NCBI RefSeq assembly: GCF_008831285.2
Contig: NC_045140.1
Coordinates: forward strand, 17,854,370 to 17,918,369
Direction: 5' to 3'
DNA length: 64,000 nt
From: Nymphaea colorata
Taxonomy: Eukaryota; Streptophyta; Magnoliopsida; Nymphaeales; Nymphaeaceae
Part shown: positions 1-12,841 of the stretch, piece by piece
Position numbering within the stretch: the first letter of the stretch is position 1
Layout of the letters: the number at the start of each line of letters is the position of its first letter
Program-made: the position numbers and the translations under genes
Notes under the pieces: generated by a model
The model's database searches: none
Told to the model about the DNA's origin: nothing
The model's input: the letters and a program-made list of their open reading frames with translations, nothing else

Positions 1-2230
1 CTTAATTGAATTTCCAGAGGAAAATTAAAAGTTAAACATAATACACTTAACTTTTGGTTTAAGTTTAAGTTGTTTAGTTAAGGTGAAATTGACAAGAAAA
101 ATAAAAAACCCTCAAGCTCATTATGATGGATTGACCTCTTTATCACTCTATCGCATAACATTAATACGTAATAAATATAATCGATTTAGTTAAATTTATC
201 GTCGAACCCATTCTTTGACCCACTAGTGGAGCCACAAATGCCCATACCAGCCGACAAAATTTTATAATTTTAGATATTAATTTTGTATACATTTAATGTG
301 TATTTAAATGCCTAACATTAAAATGCCAGATATTTAATTTGTAGCTAAAAGTTTTGTTTTCCATAAATTAGGCATGTGTGAATATTTGGTATTTTAATTA
401 AAATACATTCAAACACTATAACAGTTTGTCGGTGTCATACTAAATTTATAAAACAATAATGAACTATTTATATTGCCAAACGACCTCAAAAATATAAAAT
501 TGTTTTAGTTTAGTATCTCTCGCTTTATGAATTTTGGCTCGTCCGCTGCCTTAATTGGCTTTTAATCTCCCGACTAAGCTGAATTAAGCTTGCTTAAAAT
601 AAATTTATCAAAATTTAAAAAGATGTAATGATAAAATTATGTTAATACCATACCAAATGCGATTGATCATTTGGAAGATAATTATTTAAAGAGGAAGATA
701 TACATGGCACTAGTGGTGTAGCTACATGTGGACTGGTGTGGGCAACTGACCACACCAGCTTTTTAATTTTTTAAAAAATTTTTACATTGACAAATTTCAT
801 ATTTACTTTTAACAAATATAAACTCCTCTCCAAATATAAATGCTTTTAAATAGGTACACCGCATGCATGACGCATGATGATAAGGAGGTGGGGTAGGTGA
901 CAATTTCAAGTAACAACCACTGTCTATTAAAAAGCATGATGATATGATAGAATCTTGGAAGTATTACGATGTGACTTTGGAGGTTTTACGCTAAAGGCAG
1001 TTGTCCTCAAGTAAATATTAATAAAAACATAATTTTTTGGTTTTTTGTGATTCCTCTCTATACTTTTATTTATCAAAATTTTTAATTTTAGCAACATTAG
1101 GCGTAAGAGTTGATGACATTAGGATGTCAGTCGATGGAATATCCAATCAAATTGCTTTAAAAAAAAAAAAAACCACATGTGGAAAAAGATTTGATATCCA
1201 ATTAAGAAATCTAGTTGAATTCATATTTAAGAAATGGACATGTGACTCAAATTTAACTTACGTCTCAAAGGAATGTCCGATTGGATTCAGAATCAGTTCT
1301 GAATAAATATCTTATTCAACATCTATACATGCAGGAAGTTTATTCTTAATCATGATGCGGTTTGGATTTGGATGTGCATTTAAAAGTTGAAGCCACTTGT
1401 GAAGTCTAAAAGTCGGATGTGGATGGCATTCAGATTGTGGATTTGAAGATCAGGTAAAAAATTTTCTTTTTGCTTATGCGAATTTGAATATATAAACGTT
1501 CCATGAATCGAATGTGGTAAATTATAAACCCAATTTAAATTTATCCATTGACATCCCTATGCGCAACCATAGTTTTGTGGATTTGGAGATGTATATTACG
1601 ATCTGATTCTTGTGTTTCTCAAAGGAAAGATTTTGGGGTTCTTGATCGAAACAAAAAAAATTCAAAATTTTAAGATATAAGATCTTCATATTCAAGATCT
1701 AACTTAAATAAAAGTATTTGCAAAATTAAAGGCAAAAGTAAATAAGAACTTGTCGGGGGAGGCTACTTTTTTAAATTATTATTTGAATACCTTTTTTCTC
1801 GTTTTTGGTAAGAAAAGCAGGAAGCCGAGTTGTTTGGGACTCGTAGGTGCTGCTTGTTTGCTTCCTATGTGGGCCAATGGAGAAGGCGAGTCTCTTCAAT
1901 CTATTTGCTTGCCTCTTATTTTTTCCCCCATTTTTGTTTGTTGTCTGAACACAAGTTGAACCGTCATTTTTAATCGTTTCGTTCTTCTATTTACGGATGT
2001 TTGGGTTTTCAGTGTTTTAAATTCGACTTAAGTTGGCGAATTTGGATGAGGAAATTTTTTGTTTACGATTGTAACGCGACAAGCAAGTTATTCAAAACTA
2101 GATAGATTAGTAGGATGGCACCCACATTCGACCATTCAAGTAAAATTTGAAGGGCGGTCGTGACGGATGTGACAGAATCTCACTGATCAGCAGCCATACT
2201 CTTCCTGAATTTAATGTGGTAATTGGTGGG

Positions 2231-2234
<4 letters not shown>
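1..2234. other. AT-rich intergenic DNA, no gene seen
   Basis: About 2.2 kb of AT-rich sequence upstream of the sugar transporter. Open frames are short and show no recognisable domain or splice structure. The stretch around 670-780 with the word tggtgt repeated looks like degenerate repeat DNA, but I cannot assign it to a family. The promoter and 5' leader of the downstream transporter probably lie in the last few hundred bases. Confidence 0.5.

Positions 2235-2262
<28 letters not shown>
2235..2262. repeat. (CT)14 microsatellite
   Basis: Uninterrupted CT dinucleotide tract about 600 bases before the transporter start codon. Pyrimidine tracts of this kind are common in plant core promoters and 5' leaders; similar tracts precede the U-box genes in this window. 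Confidence 0.9.
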
Positions 2263-2264
<2 letters not shown>

Positions 2265-2864
2265 GTGGAGTGAACAAAAGAGTGCAGATCCAGAATTCTA
2301 TCTTGAAGGAGAACTGCTATGAAATGAAAAAGAAAGAATCAGTCAGGTAGACTAGGTTTTCCTGGATTGCTCCTCCTGTTCTGCTTTCTCTTCGTAATTG
2401 GCCGTTCCTAGCTCCCGCAACCTCGTTCAGTTGTCATTTTTCCTTTGGAGATACTTCTATATTTTGTTTTGTTGCTTAAGATTTCTCGGTGTCCGCCTGC
2501 GTGGTTCTGACTCTATTTCTCTAATTTATCGCTTCATGCTTACAGAAAAGTGTACTGATGCGAGCGGTTCGTTAAGACCATTGATTATCAGCAGATGATT
2601 TGGTTGTAGTACTTCTTTCCTTTTTGGCTTTGCGGAAGTACTTACAGATCATTGTGATGGGGAAGCGGTTAAAGGATATTAGTATTTAAGAAAGAGCTAA
2701 AATTAGTTGGAGGGGAATTCCATTACTCCTTTGGATGTGGCTTATAGGGTGGTTTAGCTCCCTATCCTAATTACTGATTCCTCGTTCTTGGGTTATAGCG
2801 TCAAAGCTGTAAACAAGCACCTTAGTTCTTGCATCAGTCACTGCCATCATCAGTCAACAACATC

Positions 2865-5800
2865 ATGAGCTCTAGGAATGGTGTTGAGGATGGTGGGAGT
2901 AGCAGTGATCTAAAGAAGCCATTCCTACATACTGGGAGCTGGTATAGATTGAGCTCTACGCGGTTCAACATGACGGAAGGCCTTAGCTCCTCTGCCATCT
3001 TCAGGGATCGATCCATTTCCGTCATCCTGTGCACAATGATTGTGGCCTTGGGCCCAATTCAATATGGCTTAACGGTGGGTGCCAATCAATAGAAAACCTT
3101 TTTCATCTATACCGGCAACCTTTCATCTGTAATAAGGATCATTTTTTCTTCTGTATTCAGTCGGGATTCACGTCGCCTACTGAATCTGCAATCGTTAAAG
3201 ATCTTGGCTTGACAACCTCGGAGGTAAAAGGAGGAACTCCATTCTTCCATCTATGGTTTACATTTTCCATTTTGAAGTGAAATATCTCACTTGACTGTTG
3301 GAAGGTAGTTCTCCTTGTTTGGCTCGCTTTCGAACGTTGGTGCCATGATTGGGGCTATGACAAGTGGTCAAATTGCAGAGTATGTTGGGCGTAAAGGGGT
3401 AAGAGATTGTCGGTCTTGTTTTACGCGTTATGATTGCTGCCAGGAGTTTGTGCTGATTGTGTTCATGTTTTGGTAGTTTGTATCTGATGCTTACTTTTTT
3501 TCCTGTCTCTTCATAGTCGCTCATGATCGCCTCAGTTCCTAACATAATTGGATGGCTGGTCATATCCTTTGCCACTGTTAGTCTCTATCAATTGGATTCA
3601 ATGATGGATTATTCTCCATGTCAAATCCATTTGATGATGCTTCCCCGATACATCTGCAGGATTCGTCATTCTTGTATATGGGTAGACTGCTGGAGGGATT
3701 TGGAGTAGGAGTCATATCATACTCTGTATGAACTTTTCAGCCTCTTTCTTAAGATGCATAATCAAAATTATGTTGTCATGCTTGTTTCTATACTCCACGC
3801 AGGTACCTGTATACGTAGCTGAGATATCTCCACAGGATATGCGGGGTGCCCTTGGATCTGTCTATCAGGTAATATTGCTATTAAAATTTTGAATTGTTGG
3901 AGGCCAATATTTTAAACTTATGGGTTTGAGCATTGTTGTGCAGTTAGGTATCACTAGCGGCATCCTGATCGCTTATCTTCTGGGTTTGTTTTTACGGTGG
4001 AGAACACTTGCAGTGCTAGGTGAGGTTTCCAGGTTCTTGATTCCTGAGTGTCTTTTCCCATTGAACAACGAAATATTTCTTTTAGTTGATGTTGAGCTCC
4101 ATTGTTTCTCTTGCAAACTTTTGTTCCAGACTAATTGGAAAAAGTTTGTGATATAAAATATTGACTTCCAAAACAATAAAAACGCAGTAAGACGAGCAGC
4201 TTTTGAAACTGGAATCTTCTCGTGAAATTATTCTTTGAAGTATCAAATGTATCATTTTAAATTTCTATTATATCTTTGTCTGCCCTCTCATGACTATCAA
4301 GACTGCCGAAACACTTCAGCAACCTGAACGTGTGAGATGGTTGACAGGAATCTTGCCCTGTACATTATTGATTCCTGGTTTATTCTTCATCCCCGAATCT
4401 CCTAGATGGTTGGTGAGTTTACGTCTTCACTCAATTGTCAATGTTTTCTTTCTACCGGTTATTGACCTGCTGCCCTGCAGGAAGCGGGATTCCTTTCAAA
4501 CCAGGACCATGTAGGAATGTCATTTTGTTGGTGCCCTTTGGTACAGGAGTTGTAACTGTTTCATATGAAAATGGGGATCAACATTAATTATGTTTAAGCC
4601 CTCAAACACGTTCCTACAGTGCTGAATTTTTTCCAGCATCTGTAAGAAAGAATGACTCCTTTCATATGAGAAGAGGCCTTTTTTGTATGAAGGTAGTTCA
4701 AAATAACCCATGCTTTTACATAGATTCTGATGCATTTTCGTTTATATTCCCAGGCAAAAAAGGGCTTCATGGAAGATTTTGAGCTTTCCTTGCAAGTTTT
4801 GCGTGGATTTGAGACTGATATTTCCATGGAAGTTAATGATATAAAGGTGCTCTGATAGTCTAGCAATGCAATCCAACTTTTTTCTTGATTTTTCCATCCT
4901 TGTTAAACGCAGAATTTGATTTGTTAACTTCTTGGATACTAGATCTTTGTTTTTAACTTTTTATGGGTCCGCATACAGGCTAATCTGTTGCGATTTATTT
5001 TTATTCTTAAATGTTAGTATTTTTCACTTTATTACTTTGAGCAGAGAACTGTAGGTACATCAAGCAGAACAGCCACTATTAGATTTGCTGAACTCAGGCG
5101 GAGAAAATATTCTAAGCCACTGATGGTAGTTACCTTATATAACATATCACAATATCCATTTTCTCCTCCATTTCTGAGACATGATTGTGTTCTAGATGAT
5201 TCTCATCTAGTTATGAAATTGCAGATTGGTACTGGATTGTTGATGTTACAACAGTTATGTGGAATAAATGGCATCCTTTTCTACTCCACAAGCATATTTG
5301 AAACTGCTGGTGAGCTGTAATATATGAACCTTTTACCCTAGCTGGAAAAGACACGTTCCTTGTCCTCTGAGCTTGTAGACATCTTTTGGATAAAATTTTC
5401 CAAATAGTGAGACTTTTGCTTCTCCACCTCTGTTGTAATTGCAATACTTGTATGCGAGCAAATGTGCTTGTGGTTGGGGATGCACAAATTATGCATAATG
5501 ATTGTGTTGCACATCTTAATGCTTGTTGGGCATAAGGTGATACAAAAAAGGACCCAATTCTTGCGATTTGTGCCTTACCTTCTGTAAAATTTATTTTACG
5601 TGCATAGAAGAGGACTCATACACACAAGCTCTTGTAATTGAGTTCTTGTCTATGTAAGTATCTTTTCAAAAACTCAAATCCTACTAACATGTAAATGGCT
5701 AGTTACAAACTTGCTATGTGCATGTATCTTGAGAATGCATAATTAATGTGATTGCATAGGCTACTGAGTAATTGTAATCGTTTTCTGTAGGAATTTCATC

Positions 5801-6978
5801 TAGCAGTGTTGCAACTATTGGAGTTGGAGCTATCCAGGTTAAATTTTCTAGCATTGTTGAGAACCTCAGTTGATTTGAAAGTAAAAGTTTGAGGTAATCT
5901 GCAGTTAAGATCTTTTTGTCTCGTCTATGATAATTCTTTTAGTTTCTTTCTCTAGGTCATTATGGCGGTTGTCGTATTGTGGTTAGTGGACAGAACAGGC
6001 CGCAGAGTGCTGCTAATAGTGAGTTCTTTATGAACTTATTCACAACTAGTCTTCTGCCTAACATTCTAACACATGTTTCTTGTATAGATATCTACTGTCG
6101 GGATGACAGGAAGCCTGCTACTTGTGTCAGTTGCATTTTATGTGAAGGTCTGCATGCATTTGATTTAATAAAATGCAATTTTGCATTATCTTATATCTTA
6201 GAATAAAGGTTGCTGTTTTCCTTTTATTTTTTTGAACTAGGGATATATTGCAGAAAGTTCAAGATATTATAGTGCAATGAGCATTCTGTCTTTGGTTGGT
6301 CTCATGGTGAGTGTTCAGCTTTTATATTTTAACAGGTGGTCTTTTCTGATCTTCTTATTTTTCACTTGAATGATGGGGGTGTCATTTTGTATATTTCATT
6401 TTTTCAGGCATTTGTTGTTTTCTTCTGCCTTGCCATGGGGCCAATTCCATGGTTAATAATGTCTGAGGTACCACTTTATCAAACGTTTGGCTTCAAGTAA
6501 TTTTAGTGTGCTATGTAAAAAACCTTTATCTTTGTCCAAAGAGATCTTGTTTTATTGAAAATGGGAAGAAGAGATGAGTGCCAAAGGCACATAGAACAGA
6601 TGGATATTAAACATATGGTGCCCAAGGAGGGGGATGTTCCATGCTAAGCAAGGATCACTTCATGAACCCAGATAAACCATCAACTCAATGAATTAAAACT
6701 TCAACAAAAACTGATTACTTTCATGAATTATTCACATTTCAGACATATCATTGTATTTCTGATTGTGTTCAGAATGTTGCGATTATGTCAGACATAAGAT
6801 TGTATTTCTGGTTGCCTCTCCAATTCCGCATGTCTTTCATTTCTTTGTCTGTTTGTCTTCAGATTATGCCAATCAATATTAGGGGACTTGCTGGAAGCAT
6901 TGCAACAATGGCCAACTGGCTTATGGCATGGATAGTTACAATGACTGCAGACCTACTCCTAAGTTGGAATGCTGGAGG

Positions 6979-7017
<39 letters not shown>

Positions 7018-7185
7018 TACATCAGAAGTGCTTTTACTTATTCCTAACCTGAACTGTATTTGCTCACTGCAGTGACCTTTACTGCTTACATGGTTATCAG
7101 TGCCTTGAATGTTCTGTTTGTGATATTTTTGGTGCCGGAGACAAAGGGACGAAGTCTGGAAGAAATAGAGTCTTCATTCAGATAA
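2865..7185 (+). CDS. ERDL6-like: ERD6-like (ERDL6-type) monosaccharide transporter, 18 exons, 492 aa
   Basis: Major-facilitator sugar carrier; the ERDL6 group is known to export glucose from the vacuole across the tonoplast. The ATG at 2865 gives an N-terminus with the ERDL6-type [11 protein letters not shown] motif. I infer exons 2865-3074, 3161-3223, 3309-3398, 3517-3576, 3660-3725, 3803-3868, 3944-4019, 4348-4412, 4754-4846, 5045-5125, 5225-5309, 5791-5837, 5956-6018, 6088-6147, 6241-6306, 6408-6467, 6863-6977 and 7073-7185; all introns are GT-AG and phases match, giving 1479 nt. Family signatures in order: [49 protein letters not shown] and the C-terminal [12 protein letters not shown]. 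Length fits the family (about 490 aa). No break is seen, so the gene should be functional. Vacuolar location is by family knowledge only; another ERD6-like subgroup is the alternative. Confidence 0.93.
6979..7017. repeat. Compound (TC)n(AC)n microsatellite in transporter intron 17
   Basis: About ten TC units followed by about nine AC units, starting one base after the exon 17 donor GT. It sits so close to the splice donor that length changes could affect U1 recognition, though nothing in the sequence shows that they do. Confidence 0.85.
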
Positions 7186-8678
7186 CAGTGTGATTGGAGG
7201 AATATTATTTTCTTTTGGATGGCTTACCTATTTTTTCAGTTTCCACATAATTGAAGCTGCCAGCTTCAATCCGTATTTGTGGCTTTATCTTCATCTTTGA
7301 AATCAATCCATGCCATTTCCTCTTTTATGAGCTTTTTCAATAATCTTCTTGGTTTCTGTTTATTCACTTTATTGTGAACACTGCTGTAATCTGTGCAAAT
7401 AGATCCACAGCTTGTGTATTTTCTCATTATGTGTCATTATTTCATGGTATATCAATGTTATCAGCATCCTTACCAAAGGTGTTTTACTCTGGGAAGTGAT
7501 GCAGAGTATCTAGAATCTGCATGCATTTGTCGTACAAATTCAGTAACGTACTGGTCTGTGTTTGCTTTTTGTAATCTTTGCTTTCTGTTTGTTGTGAGCT
7601 CTCTGCTGTAATCTATGCAAATGAGTCCACAGCTTGTGCGCTTTCTCGAACCATGTCCTTATTTGGTGGTACGTCAATGTTTTCAGTATCCGTATAAAAG
7701 GTTAAGAAGGAGATCCAGCTGGAATTTGGTCAGATCTATAAGGTCAGACATTGGATAGATGTGGACATCGTTCATAAAATTTCAATGCTCAAGCGCTGAA
7801 TTCCAATTGAGTGACACAAAATTTCATTATAGAATTATGTAGACTGCATTGTTTGATCTGGTTATGTATTCTTTGTTGGATCCCTTAATGGTTAATTTCT
7901 CGTGTCGTTGGTCAGTTGGAACCAGGTGCAAACCTATTTAAACTTTAAAGTACCAGACTGTGAGAAGCCATTGTGCAGATTCACCTTGGCACTGTTTTTC
8001 TCCTCCCAGTAAGATGGACCTAAGTTCAGGCAAGTCTAGACAAAATTTGTGTATATTTGCTGGAAATGGGGAATAAAATTTGTGGGACTTCAAACTATAT
8101 TCTCTTGGAAACAGAACCAAACAAAATACGGGAATCAAATCAACGTGTTTTTTGAAAGCTGAAAACTCCTTCAATGCCGGACCATTTGTAAATTGGCATT
8201 TGATGCTGGTCCATCTAGCCTGTTGATGCTGATTTTTTCTAGGCAACTCCCAGTGAAGCTGAACTTTATCAAATTTTTAACACATGGCCTTCTTCAATTC
8301 AATGCACACGCAAGTAGCTAGGATCACTTTATTAAGATTTATCCAATCATTGACTCGAAGCTGAATCCAGTTACTTTGTTTCGGTGAAAAAAACAGCATA
8401 TGATCCAAGTACTTAAAAGTAATTCGATTTTGTAGGCATCTAATATCAGAACATTGAACCATGTCCAAACTCAATCTGAAATATGACATCAACGCGGACC
8501 TGAATATATACAAATATTAGAAGTTAAGTTACTCGAACTCGTATTCAAGTCAACATGAATCACTTAAAAACAGTGTCCATCTAGGTAAATCCGCTTAACA
8601 AAAACCTTGCGCTGCTGAAAGAATCGTCGTATATCTTACAGTACTAGTCTATGTCATTGGTCAGACCCCTCTTTCAGA
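7186..8678. other. 3' flank of the transporter and intergenic DNA
   Basis: Contains the transporter 3' UTR and then 1.2 kb without a recognisable gene. Two diverged copies of a segment of about 105 bp lie here, roughly 7376-7483 and 7599-7702. Both carry the words ctgctgtaatct, ccacagcttgtg and tcaatgtt in the same order, so this is an old direct duplication with a spacing of about 220 bp. Confidence 0.6.
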
Positions 8679-10200
8679 TTAAAGAAGCTCCAACCAACAG
8701 GAATCCAGATTTTCATGTATCACAGTCTTGCGTAGTGAGTACTTTTGTTGCAGAAATAATGCCATCTTCATGTAGAAGTCCACTGTGTTTTTGTTTCCTC
8801 GTCCAATGGAAACACGTACGGAACTTAGTAGAGGTGCTCTGCGAAGAAGACATTCGAGCAACTCTAATTCGCATGTTGCGCCAAAGAATGGAGAGATCTT
8901 AACTCTTTGAAGGTGGGGAAGCTTTAATTCGTCCTTGGTGTTGCTCTGATTACCAACGATGAAGGAGCAGAATTGCTCGCCTGAAAGTGGGAAATGATCA
9001 AGGACGTGAGTGTATCTGGTGCACCATTTATGCTGTTAAAATTAGAAAAATTTGGAAGCTTTTCGGAAACTTACTGTTGTCAATTATGAGGCTCCGGAGT
9101 AGAGGGCAACGATCCAGCAGAGTAGCAACATCTAGCTGGTGTTCTTTCTTTATCGACGTCTGAAGCTTAAGCTTCCCCAATTTGTAAAACTTGCCGTTCC
9201 AACTACCTAAATCCTTTACACGAAAATGAAAGTAGTCAGTTGAGAACACTTGAAAGAATCAACTAGCTAGCTAGAACATGAGAAGTTGACGTTGCAACCA
9301 TGAACAACAATGGAGGGAAAGCAAATGGACAATGGAACATACTGTAAAGATGCAGGGACAAGCTTGGAGGGAGCTTATGGAAGGACAACTTCGGAATAGT
9401 TTGCACGGATCTATTTCTTTCTGAAATCGACAGCAAGGGAACTCCAAGAGCTGTAAATTTGGTGCTTCGATCTCCAACCCTGCTATATCGTAACAGTCTT
9501 TAATGGTCAACTTGATAAGTCTTGGTGCAGAGATCTTGAGCTCCATTATCGCGTAGCAGTTCTCCAAAGTCAAGCTCTCAAGCATTGGGCAAGCCCCAAC
9601 CATGCTAGAAACGAGAACCCCTGGCAGTACCATGTGCCCGAGGTTCAGACTTCTCATGGAACAGCAGAGGCCTTCTCCATCTTGCGGCAGAGACTCAAAG
9701 TAACAACCCTTCAATTCCATCACCTCCAGATATGAGCAATCAGAAGGCCGAAACTGCAGCCTGTAAGGAGACAACCGAAGGAAACGGTGAGAGCCACGAT
9801 CTTCATAAGGTTCAATCGGCTGCAGGTCAAGGTGAATCTTCCTGGCTTTTTTAACTTGACAAACATGACGAAGCCATGTCTTGACAAGCCCATTGTATTT
9901 CCCTACCTCTATGGATAAGCGTAGGGTGAAACTACGCAGCTCTGCCTTATGGGCCATAATCAATCTGTCGATGACCGCCATGAGATGCAGCCTGCCAAGC
10001 GATTCCCCAACGACTGCTCTTCTACTGTAGTAGATATCGTGAAGCTGAGGGTCTTCCTCGTCCAAGATCAGATCAGGCATGTGCTGCCTCTTAGCCCACC
10101 ATCCTCTTGACACGAAGGAAGTGCCGTTGTTAACTGCTGGACGATCAAACCCATCTGCTAAAATGTTGATCATCTTCTCTGCAACCTTCATATTCCCCAT
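8679..10200 (-). CDS. F-box-like / LRR / FBD-domain protein, 3 exons, 432 aa
   Basis: Exons read on the minus strand: 10200-9343, 9213-9075, 8980-8679 (stop). Junctions are GT-AG and phases agree (858+139+302 nt). The start is the ATG just after a possible acceptor (ttcag) at 10200. The N-terminal about 45 residues align loosely with a plant F-box (SRGWWAKRQHMPDLILDEED resembles the end of that domain), but the usual LPDD/LSHILSFLP core is missing. The middle holds leucine-rich repeats (for example CPMLESLTLENCYAIMEL). The last exon resembles an FBD domain (ELELLECLLRRAPLLSSVRV). F-box/FBD proteins are substrate receptors of SCF ubiquitin ligases; whether this one still binds SKP1 is doubtful. 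A missed upstream exon could carry a better F-box, but I found none within 2 kb. Confidence 0.78.
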
Positions 10201-10250
10201 GCTCTGAACAGCAACACAAGAAAGTAATGTAAAGGAAACAGCTAATGGCA

Positions 10251-10336
10251 ACGAAACGCATGCATGAAGTAAAAGTTTTGCGAGAAAGGAACGAGGCAAT
10301 GATAACGAAACTCATGCATGAAGCAAAAGTATTGCC
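10251..10336. repeat. Two-copy imperfect tandem repeat, period about 54 bp
   Basis: The word acgaaac followed by gcatgcatgaag at 10251 recurs as acgaaac plus tcatgcatgaag at 10305, each followed by a close copy of aaaagttttgc. It lies upstream of the F-box-like gene start, on the side of its 5' leader. A related diverged segment occurs at about 12090-12170, suggesting that the leader region was once duplicated. Confidence 0.6.
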
Positions 10337-10376
10337 AGTTGCCACAGTGCAAAAAAGAAACATTGAGGGAGGGGGT

Positions 10377-10378
<2 letters not shown>

Positions 10379-10427
<49 letters not shown>
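10379..10427. repeat. (GA)n microsatellite, about 24 units
   Basis: Long uninterrupted GA tract about 180 bases upstream of the F-box-like start codon. Read on that gene's strand it is a CT tract, as expected in a plant promoter or 5' leader. Confidence 0.9.
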
Positions 10428-10428
<1 letters not shown>

Positions 10429-12597
10429 GGGGAGAGAGGTGACCTAGCAACATGGAGTTCTTGCGTTAGATAGCAAGGAGAAGGTCATGGTGTAGTGATT
10501 ATTTTCCTAAACTTTGTCTTTTAGTTTTCTGACAATTAATCCAAGAAACTTCAAAGCAGGAGATCAAGCTTTCCTTATTGGGTCATTACAGATTGTCATA
10601 AAAATCAGGGTGTCCTTCTATTGATTCATCTGCCTAGGTTCAATGCCAAAATTTTACGTGACATTTACATGAGCACAGAGAAAGACAGATTTATGTGACA
10701 TTGGCATAAGTAAAATCTATACATGAGAAATGTATTCAGTCGCTTTTATAAAGTCTACTTAAGCATGCCATCTTCGTGAAGCCTTCAAAATATTATGAAT
10801 TTATGAAAACAATGATAATTTTAAATGTGCACATAAGTATTTTAAAGTTTTGAAATCCTAGATCTGAGTGTTTTTGTTTCAAAAACTCATCTTAAATGCC
10901 CAAGAAACATGATTTGATTGTCAATCTATATTTTTCTTATGCATGGATATCTCCACACAATTATTTTTTCAAAAGATCACTTAAAAGGAAGGGGGGTGTT
11001 TGAAACTGATGACTTTTATAATCAAGTGCATACTCTATGTAGAAAAAAATAAATATAACAGCAAAGTTTTCATGTTTCAACATTTCATGTAAACATAATA
11101 AGTTAATATAGTTAAATTTAAGGAAACAGTTTTTACTTAAACGTAGACGTAACATTAATATTTCAAGTTCTAATTTTTATGAAACGAACCATATGAATGA
11201 TACGTACGTCGTCAATTTTGGTCTATAAGGGTACCCACAAATAGAATTGTGAATAAGTTTTTATTTGCCTAAACACTGTATCTTTCCAATTTTTGACACA
11301 TGGATCCTATATTGGCTTTGAAAATATAATATAGGAATTCATTTTGGGAAAAGACCAGCTTGAATGCATGCATAGTAATAGAATGTCTGTTGAAAGTCTA
11401 TAAACATACTGAGAAATTTACGTTACATTTTGTTTGATAGAATGCTCCCGCTATATATATGCGCTGATTCTCTAGCCACAACATTGTGACATTGAGCTAC
11501 GATTCCGTTTTCTTGTGACGTAAAAGAACTCCAAACTTACCAAAACAATAAAGTAACAACATTCTGAATAATATCATAAAAAAAAAACCTTAGGAATCAG
11601 GATGTTGTATTCTAAGTAATCAAACAACAGACACATGAATTTCCCGTGATAAATTATTTTCAGATTCTTATCACCCTGAATCAATTTTTTTCTACAAAAA
11701 ATATACCCTGAGCAACTAACTAACTCCTTCGACCAAATTAAGCTGCTCTTACAAACAAGAAAACTGGAATATTCATTTATACCACGGTACTTTTGCAGAA
11801 CTTTATTTAAGTCATCTGTAACCAAATCCCTCTCCTTCCCCATGCAGATCTATTAATGCGTTCTTGATGGCTGAGTTTAGGAAGTAAGAGACAGTTAGAA
11901 AACACCAGCAAATATGAAGAAGTTTTGGCAAAGCGTAAACACTGAATGTATCTGCCATTAAGAGCTTAAAAAAAATCTCCTAATAACCATGTTTTCTAGA
12001 TCTTGTTAATGCAAAAAACTCGATTGAAGAACATCAAATCTAAAATTTCTCCTCAACAGGCACCTGCTTAGTTTTTAAGAACGGCTTCCAGAAAAGTGGT
12101 TACCACCAGGCTAACCAAGAACGTAATGCAAAGAAAACAGCCAAAAGCAACGAAACATTTCGCATGTATGATTGAAGAGAGGGAGGGAGGTGAGGTACCA
12201 TGATGAAGTTCCTGCCAGATGCTGTAGTTCTTGGCGCAGTGCGGTGAAGAAGAAGACAGCACCTGAAGAGTTTAAATACTAATCAGAGAGAAAAGGATAA
12301 GTCAGATTGCTTTACTACTTTTATCTTTATCTTGAGATCAAGGTTTCCTTATTCGGCTCTTACGGATTAGCAGACTTATATTGATCCAGATAAACAATAA
12401 GATTGCTCGTCTAGTAACTCCGTAATTTCACTGCCAGTGAGAGGTTGTCCTTCCTTCTCTCTATCTCTCTGAAATATTTATCCAATGCTGGTTCGTTGTG
12501 GATAGAGCTGAACATGATCGGAGCTTGGGCAGCTCAATTTTATCCGTTGGAGTCTTAGCTTCAAGCCCGATAATGTGATATTTTTTTGCGTCAGGTT
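10428..12597. other. Intergenic DNA with a partial copy of the F-box gene leader
   Basis: No gene recognised. The segment 12090-12260 (minus strand) resembles 10190-10350: both share gcaacgaaac, a downstream gcatg, and the spacing to gaaaacagc. This suggests a second, decayed copy of the 5' end of the F-box-like gene. The remainder is AT-rich without recognisable structure. Confidence 0.45.
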
Positions 12598-12841
12598 TTT
12601 TTTTTTTTTTTTTTTTTAAATAAATACAGTGAAGAAAACTAGCTCGAATGGAGAGACTAGGCCATTTCGCTTTAGTCATCATTAGGATTTGAACCAGTGA
12701 CCAGCTGCCTATTGGCTTGCGCCGCTATTGGCTTCAGACATCACTACTTTTTGAACCAGCGCCAAGCTGCCTATTGGCTTACACCCCTTCAAGGCCGTTC
12801 CATTGTTGGTTTTAGACAAAATTAGGATTTGAACCAGTGAC
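12598..12841 (-). mobile_element. SINE-like remnant with Pol III B-box words and poly(A)
   Basis: On the minus strand the sequence ggttcaaatcc, a match to a tRNA B box, occurs twice as part of an identical 21-bp repeat (plus-strand 12681-12701 and 12821-12841). About 70 bases after the second occurrence (in minus-strand order) is an A tract at 12599-12617. A shared agctgcctattggctt word (12703-12718 and 12765-12780) gives nested repeats. Internal B box plus poly(A) is the layout of tRNA-derived SINEs. No target-site duplication was verified, so the boundaries are approximate. Confidence 0.45.

Noticed and set aside
10145-10453. Frame encoded by the GA/CT microsatellite near the F-box-like gene
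   Set aside because: It is a Ser-Leu dipeptide run produced by the microsatellite and has no coding support.
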